Of a stretch of DNA of 64,000 nucleotides, positions 25,463-33,815 are shown piece by piece. The first letter of the stretch is position 1; every line of letters starts with the position of its first letter. A program made the position numbers and the translations under genes. The notes below the pieces were generated by a model that made no database searches, was not told the DNA's origin, and worked only from the letters and a program-made list of their open reading frames with translations. This stretch comes from Microbacterium oxydans (GTDB taxonomy: Bacteria > Actinomycetota > Actinomycetes > Actinomycetales > Microbacteriaceae): NCBI RefSeq assembly GCF_900095745.1, contig NZ_FMIR01000019.1:620001-684000 (forward strand), given 5' to 3'.

Positions 25463-26077
25463 CTAGAAGCCGAGGGCACGGGCGAGCTTGGAACCGGATG
25501 CCGATTCCCGGCCTCCTGCGGCCAAAACCGCGCGCTCCACCGCATCGAAGAAGGCGGCGCGCGCCTCGTCGTCTGCCGGGGCCGCGGGACCGAGTTCCAT
25601 CTCCCACTCCCGCCATTCGCGCTGCACGTCGCCTCGGAGATCCGTCGCCTGCACCCGGTCGTCGACGAACTCGGCCACCACTCCGCCGGGGCCGGTGAGC
25701 AGGTAGGCGGTGCGATCGTTCCGGATGCGGGCGAGCGGGGTGAGCGGCGCGGTCGTCCAGGCGGACACGGTGTCGGCCACGGCCGCGGGGAGCTCGTCAT
25801 CCTCACCGAGCGGCCACCCGAGTTCGAGCCGACCGTCGCCCTGCCGCGGTCCCTTCACGTGCCAGCCCTCGTCCGGGCCGCCGGTGCGACGACGCAGCGC
25901 CACTCCCGCGCGGGCGAGTTCGCCGTCTGCCGTGTCGAAGTACTGCGCGTCGAGCGCCCTGGCCTCCCCGGTGGTGACGGCGTCGACCCCGGGGATCGCT
26001 TCCCAGACCGGCAGCGGGGTCTCGCCATCGACGTCGTACTTGCGCTCGACCTCGACCGTGCGGGACGGTTCAGTCAT
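25463..26077 (-). CDS. CYTH domain protein (triphosphate tunnel family)
   Basis: The 204-residue protein begins MTEPSRTVEVERKYDV, where EVERK is the ExExK motif of triphosphate tunnel metalloenzymes. Further charged tunnel residues follow (YFDTADGELARAGVALRRR, GWHVKGP, REWREWEMELG). Family members hydrolyse inorganic triphosphate or thiamine triphosphate, or make cAMP; the substrate is not predictable here. ATG 26077 overlaps the end of the upstream small gene by 8 bp. No CHAD domain is fused. Confidence 0.88.
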   Translation of the reverse strand: MTEPSRTVEVERKYDVDGETPLPVWEAIPGVDAVTTGEARALDAQYFDTADGELARAGVALRRRTGGPDEGWHVKGPRQGDGRLELGWPLGEDDELPAAVADTVSAWTTAPLTPLARIRNDRTAYLLTGPGGVVAEFVDDRVQATDLRGDVQREWREWEMELGPAAPADDEARAAFFDAVERAVLAAGGRESASGSKLARALGF

Positions 26078-26285
26078 CGTCGTTGAGAGTGAGATCCTCG
26101 AGAGACTCTTCGAACCAGTAGTCGACCTCGGTCGGCCCATCGTTCGGGCCGGTGTTGTGCGGTTCGCTGCGGCGGTTGTACACCACCTGCGTCTCGCTGT
26201 AGGGGACGATCAGCTTGTCGTCCGCGTCGCCGAGGGGGATGATCTGCCCGTCCAGCGGGCCGCCGTGAAGCCGTGCAAGTGCCAT
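26070..26285 (-). CDS. small conserved acidic protein of unknown function
   Basis: The 71-residue product begins MALARLHGGPLDGQIIPL and has an acidic C-terminus (FEESLEDLTLNDDD). No domain was recognised. Coding is supported by tight coupling: it overlaps the CYTH gene by 8 bp. A -10 TACCCT lies exactly 7 nt before the ATG (26293-26298 on the minus strand), giving a leaderless start. It probably heads the operon that includes the CYTH gene and perhaps the polyketide genes. Confidence 0.7.
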   Translation of the reverse strand: MALARLHGGPLDGQIIPLGDADDKLIVPYSETQVVYNRRSEPHNTGPNDGPTEVDYWFEESLEDLTLNDDD

Positions 26286-26336
26286 GTGCTTCAGGGTAGC
26301 GCCGACATCGGACTATCCGTGCGAGACCCGGCGGAT

Positions 26337-26807
26337 TCAGCCGAGGACGACGCCGAGGAGCGCACCCGCGATCATCCACGGGCCGAAGGCGATGCGGGTG
26401 GCCCCGTCGGCTCGGCGCAGGAGGATGAGCACGAGCGCGTAGAGCGCCCCGAGCACGAAGGCCGAGGCGGCGCCGATCGCGAGCGACTGCCAGCCGTGCC
26501 AACCCAGCACGAACCCGATGACCGCGGCGAGCTTCACATCGCCGCCGCCCATCCCGGCACGACTGATCCCCCGCAGCACCGCATAGAAGCCGCCCAGGAT
26601 CACCAGGCCGAGGAGGGCGCGGAGGAACGCGATGCTGTGCCCCGTGACCAGGACGTCGAGTGCGCCGAGCACGATCAGCGCGGCGAGCGTCGGCAGCACG
26701 ATGCGATTCGGGAGGCGGTGCGTGCGTGCATCGATGACGATCAGCCATCCGCCGATGCCCGCCAGCATCACGTGCACGAGCGAGATGAGGGCGAGCCGCG
26801 GGTCCAT
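26337..26807 (-). CDS. A24-family prepilin peptidase-like membrane protein, catalytic domain only
   Basis: The 156-residue protein is almost entirely hydrophobic, with 4-6 membrane segments. It keeps both aspartyl protease motifs: the Asp in IVIDARTHRLPN and GGGDVKLAAVIG (GxGD). It lacks the N-terminal methyltransferase domain of classical PilD, as do short archaeal and Tad/Flp (CpaA-like) peptidases. No pilin or Tad genes are in the window, so its substrate must be encoded elsewhere. TAACCT lies 6 nt before the ATG (leaderless). Confidence 0.87.
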   Translation of the reverse strand: MDPRLALISLVHVMLAGIGGWLIVIDARTHRLPNRIVLPTLAALIVLGALDVLVTGHSIAFLRALLGLVILGGFYAVLRGISRAGMGGGDVKLAAVIGFVLGWHGWQSLAIGAASAFVLGALYALVLILLRRADGATRIAFGPWMIAGALLGVVLG

Positions 26808-26909
26808 ACGCGCAGGTTAGGAGATCCGCAGGCCCGGTGCCGACGCCCTGTGGAGAACTCCACTGATGTCCGATGTACGAACTATCGTCATCCACAGGAC
26901 TTGGTATAT

Positions 26910-26925
26910 TAGAATATATCTTCGA
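26910..26925 (+). promoter_or_regulatory. LexA (SOS) box-like site upstream of imuA'
   Basis: TAGAATATATCTTCGA fits the actinobacterial LexA consensus TCGAAC-N4-GTTCGA at 9 of 12 specified positions and has the correct 16-bp span. It lies 14 bp before the imuA' GTG in an AT-rich promoter (TATATT at 26905). SOS control is expected for this cassette. Confidence 0.6.
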
Positions 26926-26938
26926 GAAAGGATGCAGG

Positions 26939-27721
26939 GTGATCGGTCTCGATGCGCTGGCCTCCCTCTCGCCGGCGAGCGACTCCCGCGCGGGAGAAGT
27001 GCTGCGACTGCGCCGCGAGATCAGCCGGATGCAACGGCGGCGCAGCGAGCATACGCTGCTCCCCCTCGACCCCGCCTTCTCCGCACTCCTCCCCGAGGAG
27101 GGACTGCAGACCGGCACCTCCTACACCGTCTCCCCCTCGCCGAGCCTGGTGCTCGCACTGCTCAGCGCCGCATCGCAGAAGGGGCACTGGTGCGCCGTCG
27201 TCGGCATGCCGACACTCGGCGTCGAAGCGGCGGCCGCATTCGGCATCGATCTCGCCCGTCTGATCCTCGTCCCCGACCCGGGAGAGCGCTGGCTCGCGGC
27301 GACCTCCGCGCTGGCCGAGGTCGTGCCCCTGATCGTCGTGAACCCCGCCACTCAGGCTCGGGATGCCGATGTCTCCCGTCTGAGCGCACGCCTGCGCGAT
27401 CGCGGATGCACGCTCCTGGTCACCGAGACGCCCGGCACCGGACGATGGCCGCAGAGCGAGGGGACCATACGCCTGCATGACCCGCACTGGCACGGCCTCG
27501 GCACCGGCTGGGGGCTGCTCTCCGACTGCACAGTGACCGTGACCGCGCAGACCCGGCACACCTCTCGACCATCGAGCGTGCAGGTGCGGCTGCCGGGAGG
27601 ACACGGCGCCGTCGAGACCGTCGCGACCGAGCTCACCGCACTGCCCGCACTCTCGCCCGAGATCATCGGCCGGGGCGAGGATGCTCCCCCCGAACTCCTG
27701 CGATGGGCGGAAGCCGGATGA
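26939..27721 (+). CDS. imuA': ImuA'-like mutasome accessory protein
   Basis: The 260-residue protein precedes imuB and dnaE2, the place of ImuA' in actinobacteria. It has a basic N-terminal helix (VLRLRREISRMQRRR) and a degenerate RecA-like core (VLALLSAASQKGHWCAVVGM, VVPLIVVNPAT), with no usable Walker A motif. In mycobacteria ImuA' bridges ImuB and DnaE2 in SOS mutagenesis. GTG 26939 follows AAAGGATGCAGG; the upstream ATG at 26873 would place the coding region over the LexA-like box. The stop overlaps imuB as ATGA. Confidence 0.82.
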   Translation: MIGLDALASLSPASDSRAGEVLRLRREISRMQRRRSEHTLLPLDPAFSALLPEEGLQTGTSYTVSPSPSLVLALLSAASQKGHWCAVVGMPTLGVEAAAAFGIDLARLILVPDPGERWLAATSALAEVVPLIVVNPATQARDADVSRLSARLRDRGCTLLVTETPGTGRWPQSEGTIRLHDPHWHGLGTGWGLLSDCTVTVTAQTRHTSRPSSVQVRLPGGHGAVETVATELTALPALSPEIIGRGEDAPPELLRWAEAG

Positions 27722-29256
27722 ACAGTCCGCTCCGCGTGCTCGTGCTGTGGTTCCCCGACTGGCCCCTGCGGGCCGCGCTCGGCAGCCCGCCTCCGCACCC
27801 GCCCACCGCCCTGGTGCAGGCGAACACGATCGTCGCCTGCACCGCCTCCGCCAGGGAGCACGGCGTGCGCACCGGTCAGCGCCGCCGCGTCGCACAGGGC
27901 CATCTCTCCTCGCTGCGCGTGCTCCCCCACGACCCCGACCGCGACGAGCGCGCCTTCCTCCCCGTACTGCACCTCATCGAGAGGCAGGCACCCGGGGTCA
28001 CCCTGCTGCGGCCGGGACTCGCGATCGTCCGTGCCCGGGGCATCTCCCGCTATCACGGCGGAGAGGCGGAAGCGGCCGAGGCGCTCACCGCCGTCCTCGC
28101 GGAGGCCGGTTTCCCCGAGGTGCGCATCGGCGTCGCGGACGGCCCGTTCACCGCCGAGATCGCCGCGCGGGGCCCCACCCCCTGCACGGTCGTGCCGCCC
28201 GGAGGATCCCGGGAGTTCCTCGCCCCCTACCCCGTGCAGGTGCTGCGCGACGAGCAGATCGCCGGCCTCCTCGTGCGACTCGGGGTGCGCACCCTCGGCG
28301 AGTTCACCGCGCTCGCCCCGCTCGACGTGCGCGACCGCTTCGGCGAACACGGCGCGCGCCTGCACGCACTCGCCGCCGGCGCCGACTCCCGTGCGCTGAC
28401 GCCGCGTCCGCCCGACCCCGAGCTCGTTCGGGACATCGAGTTCGACTCACCGTTGGCCGGAGCGGACCAGGTCGCCTTCGCGGTGCGGCAGACGGCGGAT
28501 GCGGTCATGCTCGCGCTCGGCGACGCCGCGGTCGTGTGCACGGAGGTGCGGATCGATCTGACCGACGACAACGGCGTGGTCTTCTCCCGGTCCTGGCTGC
28601 ATCCGACCTGCTTCGATGCCTCCGACCTCGTCGACCGGGTGCGCTGGCAGCTGGAGGCCCTGGCCGCGCAGTCGGCGAAGCAGCCGGTCGATGAGGCACG
28701 GGCGTTCGGCGGCATCATGGCGGTGCGCATCGTCCCCGCCGCCGTGGACGACGCCGCCCATCACCAGCCGGGGCTCTTCGGATCCGGCACCGATGAGCGC
28801 CTGCACCATGCGGTCTCCCGCGTGCAGACCATGCTGGGACATCAGGGTGTCGTCACCGCCGCGGTCTCCGGCGGCCGCTGGCTCGCCGATCGGCAGGTGC
28901 TCACGCCCTGGGGCGAGCGTACGGTCCCCCCGCGCGACCCGGAATCGCCCTGGCCGGGGAGCCTGCCCGATCCGCTCCCGGCAGAGGTGTTCCGCCCGCC
29001 GCGTCCGATCGGAGTGCTGTCCGCGGACGAGACCACGATCACCATCGACGAGCGCGGGGCGCTCTCGAGCGATCCCGCCCGCATCGACGGGGCGGCCGTG
29101 CAGGCGTGGGCCGGCCCCTGGCCCATCCACGAGCGCCGCTGGGCGTCCGGCGGCGGCAAGCGCGGGCACCGACTGCAGATCGTCGACGACCGCGACCGCG
29201 CCTGGCTGGTCTTCCACACCGGCGAGCGCTGGTGGGCCGAGGGGAGGTATCGCTGA
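27718..29256 (+). CDS. imuB: ImuB, catalytically inactive Y-family polymerase homologue
   Basis: The 512-residue protein has the Y-family fold but lacks the metal-binding acids: the usual N-terminal Asp motif is replaced by LWFPDWPLRAAL, and the palm SxDE motif by GISRYHGGE. This is the hallmark of ImuB, a scaffold that links the beta clamp to DnaE2. RFGEHGARLHALAAGADSR corresponds to the little-finger linker. ATG 27718 is coupled to imuA' and the stop is coupled to dnaE2 (TGATG), giving a three-gene operon. Confidence 0.9.
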   Translation: MNSPLRVLVLWFPDWPLRAALGSPPPHPPTALVQANTIVACTASAREHGVRTGQRRRVAQGHLSSLRVLPHDPDRDERAFLPVLHLIERQAPGVTLLRPGLAIVRARGISRYHGGEAEAAEALTAVLAEAGFPEVRIGVADGPFTAEIAARGPTPCTVVPPGGSREFLAPYPVQVLRDEQIAGLLVRLGVRTLGEFTALAPLDVRDRFGEHGARLHALAAGADSRALTPRPPDPELVRDIEFDSPLAGADQVAFAVRQTADAVMLALGDAAVVCTEVRIDLTDDNGVVFSRSWLHPTCFDASDLVDRVRWQLEALAAQSAKQPVDEARAFGGIMAVRIVPAAVDDAAHHQPGLFGSGTDERLHHAVSRVQTMLGHQGVVTAAVSGGRWLADRQVLTPWGERTVPPRDPESPWPGSLPDPLPAEVFRPPRPIGVLSADETTITIDERGALSSDPARIDGAAVQAWAGPWPIHERRWASGGGKRGHRLQIVDDRDRAWLVFHTGERWWAEGRYR

Positions 29257-32200
29257 TGGGCTGGCACAACCCGCCCCTCTCCTGGAAAGACCTGGAGCGC
29301 ACCCTCAGCGGCGAGGAGTCGCCCCCGACCCCTCCCGGCGCCGAGCCGCGCGGCCAGCGGACGGACCCAGGACCGGTGAGCCGACGCCGCAAGCGCACTC
29401 CGCCCACCGCCAGCGCTCGCCCCGAGGATGCGGTCCCCTATGCCGAGCTGCACGCCCATTCCTCGTACTCGTTCCTCGACGGCGCCTCCTCCCCCGAGGA
29501 TCTCCTCGCCGAGGCCGACCGCCTCGGTCTGACCGCCCTCGCCCTCACCGACCACGACGGCTTCTACGGCGCGGCCCGCTTCGCCGAGGTCGCCGACCTC
29601 ATGGAGAGTCCGCTGCAGACCGTGTTCGGAGCCGAGTTGTCTCTCGACCTGCCCGCACCGCAACGAGGCTCCGCCGATCCCGCCGGGGAGCATCTGCTGG
29701 TCCTCGCTCGCGGGATGGAGGGCTACCACCGGCTCTCGGGCGCGATCTCCGCCGCACAGCTGCGCGGTGGAGAGAAAGGGCGTCCCGTCTATGACCTCGA
29801 CGATCTCGCCGCGCGCGCGGGCGGGCACTGGACGATCCTGACCGGATGCCGCAAGGGTGCGGTGCGCCGTGGGCTCGAGGCCGGAGACGCGGCCACTCCG
29901 CTGCGCTCCCTCGCCGACCTGTTCGGAGCCGACAACGTCGCCGTCGAGCTCTTCGACCACGGGGATCCGCTGGACACCCGCCGCAACGACGCCCTCGCCG
30001 GTCACGCCCGTCGGATGCGGCTGCCGGTGGTCGCGACCAACAACGTGCACTACGCCACCCCCGCACAGGCGCCGCTCGCCGAGGCGGTGGCCGCGGTCCG
30101 CGCGGTGCGCAGCATGGATGAGCTCGACGGCTGGCTGCCCGCGCACGGCGGCGCGCATCTGCGCAGCGGAGCCGAGATGTCGGCCCGCTTCCGGCGCTAC
30201 CCCGGCGCGATCTCGTACGGGCTCGAGCTGGCCGCGGCATCCGCCTTCCCGCTGCGTCTCGCACGACCGGCACTCCCCCAACAGCAGGTACCGGAGGGGC
30301 ACACGCCGATGAGCTGGCTGCGTCACCTGGTCTGGGAGGCCGTGCCGTCGAAGTACCCCCGACTGGACGACGCCGGCCACCGCCGCATCGAACGCGAGCT
30401 GGACGTGATCGAGGAGAAGGACTTCCCCGGATACTTCCTGATCGTGCACGGCATCGTCGCGGAGGCGCGCAGACGCGGCATCCTCTGCCAGGGCCGGGGG
30501 TCGGCCGCGGCGAGCGCGGTCTGCTACCTGCTGGGGATCACCGCGGTCGATCCGATCCTCTACCGCCTTCCCTTCGAGCGCTTCCTCGCGACCACGCGGA
30601 CGGAGGAGCCGGACATCGACGTGGACTTCGACTCCGACCGCCGTGAGGAGATCATCCAGTGGGTGTACCGGGAGTACGGGAGGGAGCGGGCCGCCCAGGT
30701 GGCGAACGTCATCCAGTACCGTCCGAAGAACGCGGTGCGCGACATGGCGAGAGCGCTCGGCCATTCCCCCGGGCAGCAGGACGCCTGGTCACGCCAGGTG
30801 GACGGCTGGGGTGTGGGGCTCGAACCCGTCGAGGGTCATGACATCCCGGAGAACGTGCTCGCCTACGCGGGTGAGCTGCTGAAGGCACCCCGCCACCTCG
30901 GCATCCACTCCGGCGGGATGGTGCTCACCGCACGCCCGGTCGGCGAGGTCGTGCCGGTGGAGCATGCCCGCATGGAGAACCGCACCGTCATCCAGTGGGA
31001 CAAGGACGACTCCGCCTTCATGGGCCTGGTGAAGTTCGACCTGCTGGGCCTCGGGATGCTCGCCGCCCTCCAGCACTGTTTCGACCTGATCCGCGAGAAC
31101 ACCGGCGAGGAGTGGACGCTGGAGAGCATTGCCAAAGAGGAGGCGGGGGTGTACGACATGCTCTGCCGCGCGGATTCGATCGGCGTCTTCCAGGTGGAGT
31201 CCCGCGCGCAGATCGGTCTGCTCCCCCGGCTGCAGCCGCGCTGCTTCTACGACCTCGCCATCCAGATCGCGCTCATCCGTCCCGGTCCCATCCAGGGTGG
31301 GGCCGTGCACCCCTTCGTGCGGCGCAAGATCGCGAAGGATCGTGTCGACGAGGAGAACCGGGAGCGCCTGGCCCGGGGCGAGGAGCCGGTGGACTTCACG
31401 ATCCCCTACCCGCACAGCGACCTGGAGGACATCCTCAAACGCACGCTGGGCATCCCGATCTTCCAGGAGCAGCTCATCCAGATGGCGACGGCCATCGGCG
31501 ACTGCACGGCCGACGAGGCCGACCTGCTCCGCCGGGCGATGGGGTCGAAGCGCGGCCTGGAGAAGATCGAGAAGGTCAGGGACAAGCTGTACGCCGGCAT
31601 GGCCAGGCGCGGCCTCGTCGACGAAGCGGCCGATCGCATCTACGCCCAGATCCAGGCGTTCTCGAACTTCGGCTTCGCGGAGTCGCACTCGCTGTCATTC
31701 GCCCTGCTCGTCTATGCCAGCTCCTGGCTGAAGCTGCACTACCCCGCCGCGTTCCTCGCCGGCCTGCTGCGTTCGCAGCCGATGGGCTTCTACTCGGCGT
31801 CGACCCTCACCGCGGATGCCCGACGGCACGGGGTCGAGGTCCGTCGTCCTGACCTGCACGTCTCCGGGGCAATGGAGATGCTGGAGCCTCTCGACGAGGG
31901 CGCGTCGCACGGGCCGACGGGGCGGGACGACTGCCTCGACGATCCGCAACCGACCCCGCTCCGGTTCGACAGGCGGGCCCCGGACGAGTCCGCGTCACAT
32001 CGGAGGGACGGCCGATCAGCGGTGCGACTGGGGCTCAGCGGCATCCGCGGGATCGGTGTGCCGATGGCGGAGAAAATCGTCGCCGAACGCGAGGCACACG
32101 GGCGCTACCGCGATCTGCACGATCTGGTGCGCCGGACGGATGCCACCGCCACGCAGTTGGAGGCGCTCGCCACCGCCGGCGCTTTCGACTGCCTGGGGCT

Positions 32201-32720
32201 GGAGCGCCGAGAGGCCATCTGGCTCGCCGGCGCCGCGGCGGACGACCGCTCCCGCTTCCTTCCGGGGACCACCGTCGCCGTGCAGCCGCCCCTGTTCGCG
32301 GATCAGACCAGCTACGAGCGGCTCTCGGCGGACCTCTGGGCGACCGGGGTGTCGACCGACGACCATCCGATGGCGCACTTCCGGGAGGCACTGCGCACCC
32401 GCGGGGTGCTCACCGCCGCCGATCTGCAGGGCCACGAGGTCGGTCGCCGTATCGAGGTCGCCGGTCTCGTGACCCATCGCCAGCGACCGGCGACGGCATC
32501 CGGGATCACCTTCGTGAACCTCGAGGACGAGAGCGGCCTGGTGAACATCGTCTGCTCGGCCGGGGTCTGGAACCGTTACCGCCGTGTCGCCAGGGAATCA
32601 CCGGCGCTCATCATCCGCGGCATCTTGGAGCGGTCGGCCGAGGGCGTGGTCAACGTGCTCGCCGACGGTTTCGAGGATCTGCGCACCGGCGTCACGCATC
32701 GGTCTCGGGACTTCCGTTGA
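29256..32720 (+). CDS. dnaE2: error-prone DNA polymerase III alpha subunit DnaE2
   Basis: The 1154-residue C-family polymerase has an N-terminal PHP domain (HAHSSYSFLDGASSPEDLL), the catalytic PDIDVDFDSDRR near residue 452 with the paired GRGSAAASAVCYLLGIT, and HhH and OB-fold regions toward the end (LSGIRGIGVPMAEKIV; FVNLEDESGLVNIV). It performs translesion, mutagenic synthesis with ImuB and ImuA'. The start overlaps the imuB stop by one base. An Arg/Asp/Pro-rich insert at about 875-920, just before the HhH motif, looks like a lineage-specific disordered loop. Confidence 0.95.
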   Translation: MGWHNPPLSWKDLERTLSGEESPPTPPGAEPRGQRTDPGPVSRRRKRTPPTASARPEDAVPYAELHAHSSYSFLDGASSPEDLLAEADRLGLTALALTDHDGFYGAARFAEVADLMESPLQTVFGAELSLDLPAPQRGSADPAGEHLLVLARGMEGYHRLSGAISAAQLRGGEKGRPVYDLDDLAARAGGHWTILTGCRKGAVRRGLEAGDAATPLRSLADLFGADNVAVELFDHGDPLDTRRNDALAGHARRMRLPVVATNNVHYATPAQAPLAEAVAAVRAVRSMDELDGWLPAHGGAHLRSGAEMSARFRRYPGAISYGLELAAASAFPLRLARPALPQQQVPEGHTPMSWLRHLVWEAVPSKYPRLDDAGHRRIERELDVIEEKDFPGYFLIVHGIVAEARRRGILCQGRGSAAASAVCYLLGITAVDPILYRLPFERFLATTRTEEPDIDVDFDSDRREEIIQWVYREYGRERAAQVANVIQYRPKNAVRDMARALGHSPGQQDAWSRQVDGWGVGLEPVEGHDIPENVLAYAGELLKAPRHLGIHSGGMVLTARPVGEVVPVEHARMENRTVIQWDKDDSAFMGLVKFDLLGLGMLAALQHCFDLIRENTGEEWTLESIAKEEAGVYDMLCRADSIGVFQVESRAQIGLLPRLQPRCFYDLAIQIALIRPGPIQGGAVHPFVRRKIAKDRVDEENRERLARGEEPVDFTIPYPHSDLEDILKRTLGIPIFQEQLIQMATAIGDCTADEADLLRRAMGSKRGLEKIEKVRDKLYAGMARRGLVDEAADRIYAQIQAFSNFGFAESHSLSFALLVYASSWLKLHYPAAFLAGLLRSQPMGFYSASTLTADARRHGVEVRRPDLHVSGAMEMLEPLDEGASHGPTGRDDCLDDPQPTPLRFDRRAPDESASHRRDGRSAVRLGLSGIRGIGVPMAEKIVAEREAHGRYRDLHDLVRRTDATATQLEALATAGAFDCLGLERREAIWLAGAAADDRSRFLPGTTVAVQPPLFADQTSYERLSADLWATGVSTDDHPMAHFREALRTRGVLTAADLQGHEVGRRIEVAGLVTHRQRPATASGITFVNLEDESGLVNIVCSAGVWNRYRRVARESPALIIRGILERSAEGVVNVLADGFEDLRTGVTHRSRDFR

Positions 32721-32736
32721 GGGCGACCGCCCCGCA

Positions 32737-33120
32737 TCACCAGAAGCGCTCGGGCTCCTCCACCGGGGGACGATCCGCGCCACCCCATCGGTCGGCTTCG
32801 GCCTTCGCCGCATCGGCGGCCGCGTCGGCGCCGCGCAGCGCGATCTTGGCTCCGGTCGCTCCGGGGCCGATGGGATCGACCAGCAGCGTGGTGCGCGCCC
32901 CGATCCCGCCGATGGTCACCGTGCACTCCAGCACCCGGCCGATCCATCGCGAGAAGTCACCGCCCGGCTCCTCCGTGCGGCGGTAGCGGATGCCCGTGTC
33001 GAGGTCGACGAGAGCGAGGACGACGGGTTCATCGGTGAGCGGATCGACCTGCTCCGTCACCTCGACCCGGTGGCCGTGGGTGATGGCGACCTGAGCGGGG
33101 AGCACGAGCATTCTGTCCAT
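32737..33120 (-). CDS. hypothetical protein
   Basis: The 127-residue product has no family I recognise. It reads as a small beta-rich domain (MLVLPAQVAITHGHRVEV, VLECTVTIGGIGARTTLLV) followed by an Ala-rich helix and a Pro/Glu tail. Coding is supported by a leaderless promoter, with TAGGGT 6 nt before the ATG (33127-33132 on the minus strand), and by the absence of another plausible frame. It converges with dnaE2, leaving 16 bp. Confidence 0.68.
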   Translation of the reverse strand: MDRMLVLPAQVAITHGHRVEVTEQVDPLTDEPVVLALVDLDTGIRYRRTEEPGGDFSRWIGRVLECTVTIGGIGARTTLLVDPIGPGATGAKIALRGADAAADAAKAEADRWGGADRPPVEEPERFW

Positions 33121-33188
33121 GAGTCCACCCTAGGCATCGCCGCCGGGAAGACAACAGGCGACCGGAATCGCAACATTCGTAAATTTCT

Positions 33189-33210
33189 TTGTCCCCCAAA
33201 TGGCGGACAA
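33189..33210 (+). promoter_or_regulatory. 22-bp near-perfect palindrome, putative operator
   Basis: Half-sites TTGTCCCCCAA and ATGGCGGACAA pair at 9 of 11 positions, giving TTGTCC-n-CCA-nn-TGG-n-GGACAA. It lies in an AT-rich island 13 bp before a candidate -10 TACTCT (33224-33229), so it would cover the -35 region of the structured RNA promoter. I do not recognise the binding protein. Confidence 0.6.
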
Positions 33211-33235
33211 GCCGATTAAGCGGTACTCTGCTCAG

Positions 33236-33392
33236 GTAGCGGGGGCTACAGGCTGAGATCTGGGGAGATCAGCCGAGAGCGCAGCGAGAACTTCGCCGCC
33301 TCCCCAACCGTCCGGGAAGGACGGTCAGCCCTCTCGGCGGTACCGTCTGGGGCGGATCGTTCGGGAGGGCATACCCCCGCCGAACCGCCGGC
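33236..33392 (+). ncRNA. candidate structured non-coding RNA
   Basis: About 6 nt after TACTCT a series of hairpins begins: GTAGC-GGGG-GCTAC (33236-33249); GGCT/AGCC with GATCT-GGGG-AGATC (33251-33274); a long-range GCCGAGAG/CTCTCGGC pair (33272-33279 with 33331-33338) enclosing ACCGTCC-GGGAA-GGACGGT (33307-33325); and GGCGG/CCGCC nested with TTCGG/CCGAA (33351-33389). No start codon with a useful frame exists in the span, and no plus-strand gene follows for over 1 kb. CCUCCCC at 33299-33305 could pair with either GGGG loop. It does not match the SRP, tmRNA or RNase P motifs I know. The strand is inferred from the -10 box. Confidence 0.45.
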
Positions 33393-33417
33393 CAGTCGAC
33401 GCGCTCAGTCAACCAAC

Positions 33418-33786
33418 TCAGTCGAGCGGGATCACCTCGAGGGTGTTCGAGCGCACCGGCTCCTGTCCCATCTCGGGGGCGTACGGGCTCGGCGTGTACT
33501 TGGCGAGGTACTCGGCATCGATCGCCGTGTTCGTCGCCTCATCGGTGACGCGCTCGAAGCGGACGTCCTTCGTGACGCCACCGGCCGACACGCGGCCGCG
33601 CAGACTGGCGAGTGCCGGGGCATACCACTTGCCCTCGAGCCCCGTGTAGGAGCGCACGAACAGGCGCCCGTCCACGGCGACCGCCCAGATTCCCACGGTC
33701 TTCGGCATCGTCCCATCGTCGAGCTGCGCCGAGAGATCGAACATCTCCGGCGCCGCGATCGTCGCCAACTCGTCGGCATTCCACAT
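33418..33786 (-). CDS. DUF2255-like protein
   Basis: The 122-residue protein (MWNADELATIAAPEMFDLSA) contains TVGIWAVAVDGRLFVRSYTG and GKWYAPALASLRGRV, which resemble the DUF2255 / flavin-reductase-like beta-barrel proteins often seen beside oxidoreductases. ATG 33786 is favoured over the ATG two codons upstream because GGGGG lies 5 nt away. It begins 29 bp after the FMN reductase gene and is probably co-transcribed. Function is unknown. Confidence 0.72.
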   Translation of the reverse strand: MWNADELATIAAPEMFDLSAQLDDGTMPKTVGIWAVAVDGRLFVRSYTGLEGKWYAPALASLRGRVSAGGVTKDVRFERVTDEATNTAIDAEYLAKYTPSPYAPEMGQEPVRSNTLEVIPLD

Positions 33787-33815
33787 CGTCATCCCCCTGT
33801 CGTCAGACGCCACGA

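Noticed and set aside
28842..30764. 640-codon minus-strand frame over imuB and dnaE2
   Set aside because: It is a shadow of dnaE2 codon structure with no recognisable motif or ribosome site.
33236..33392. SRP RNA, tmRNA, RNase P RNA or a cobalamin or c-di-AMP riboswitch
   Set aside because: The diagnostic conserved stretches of these classes are not present, and no plus-strand gene follows to be controlled.
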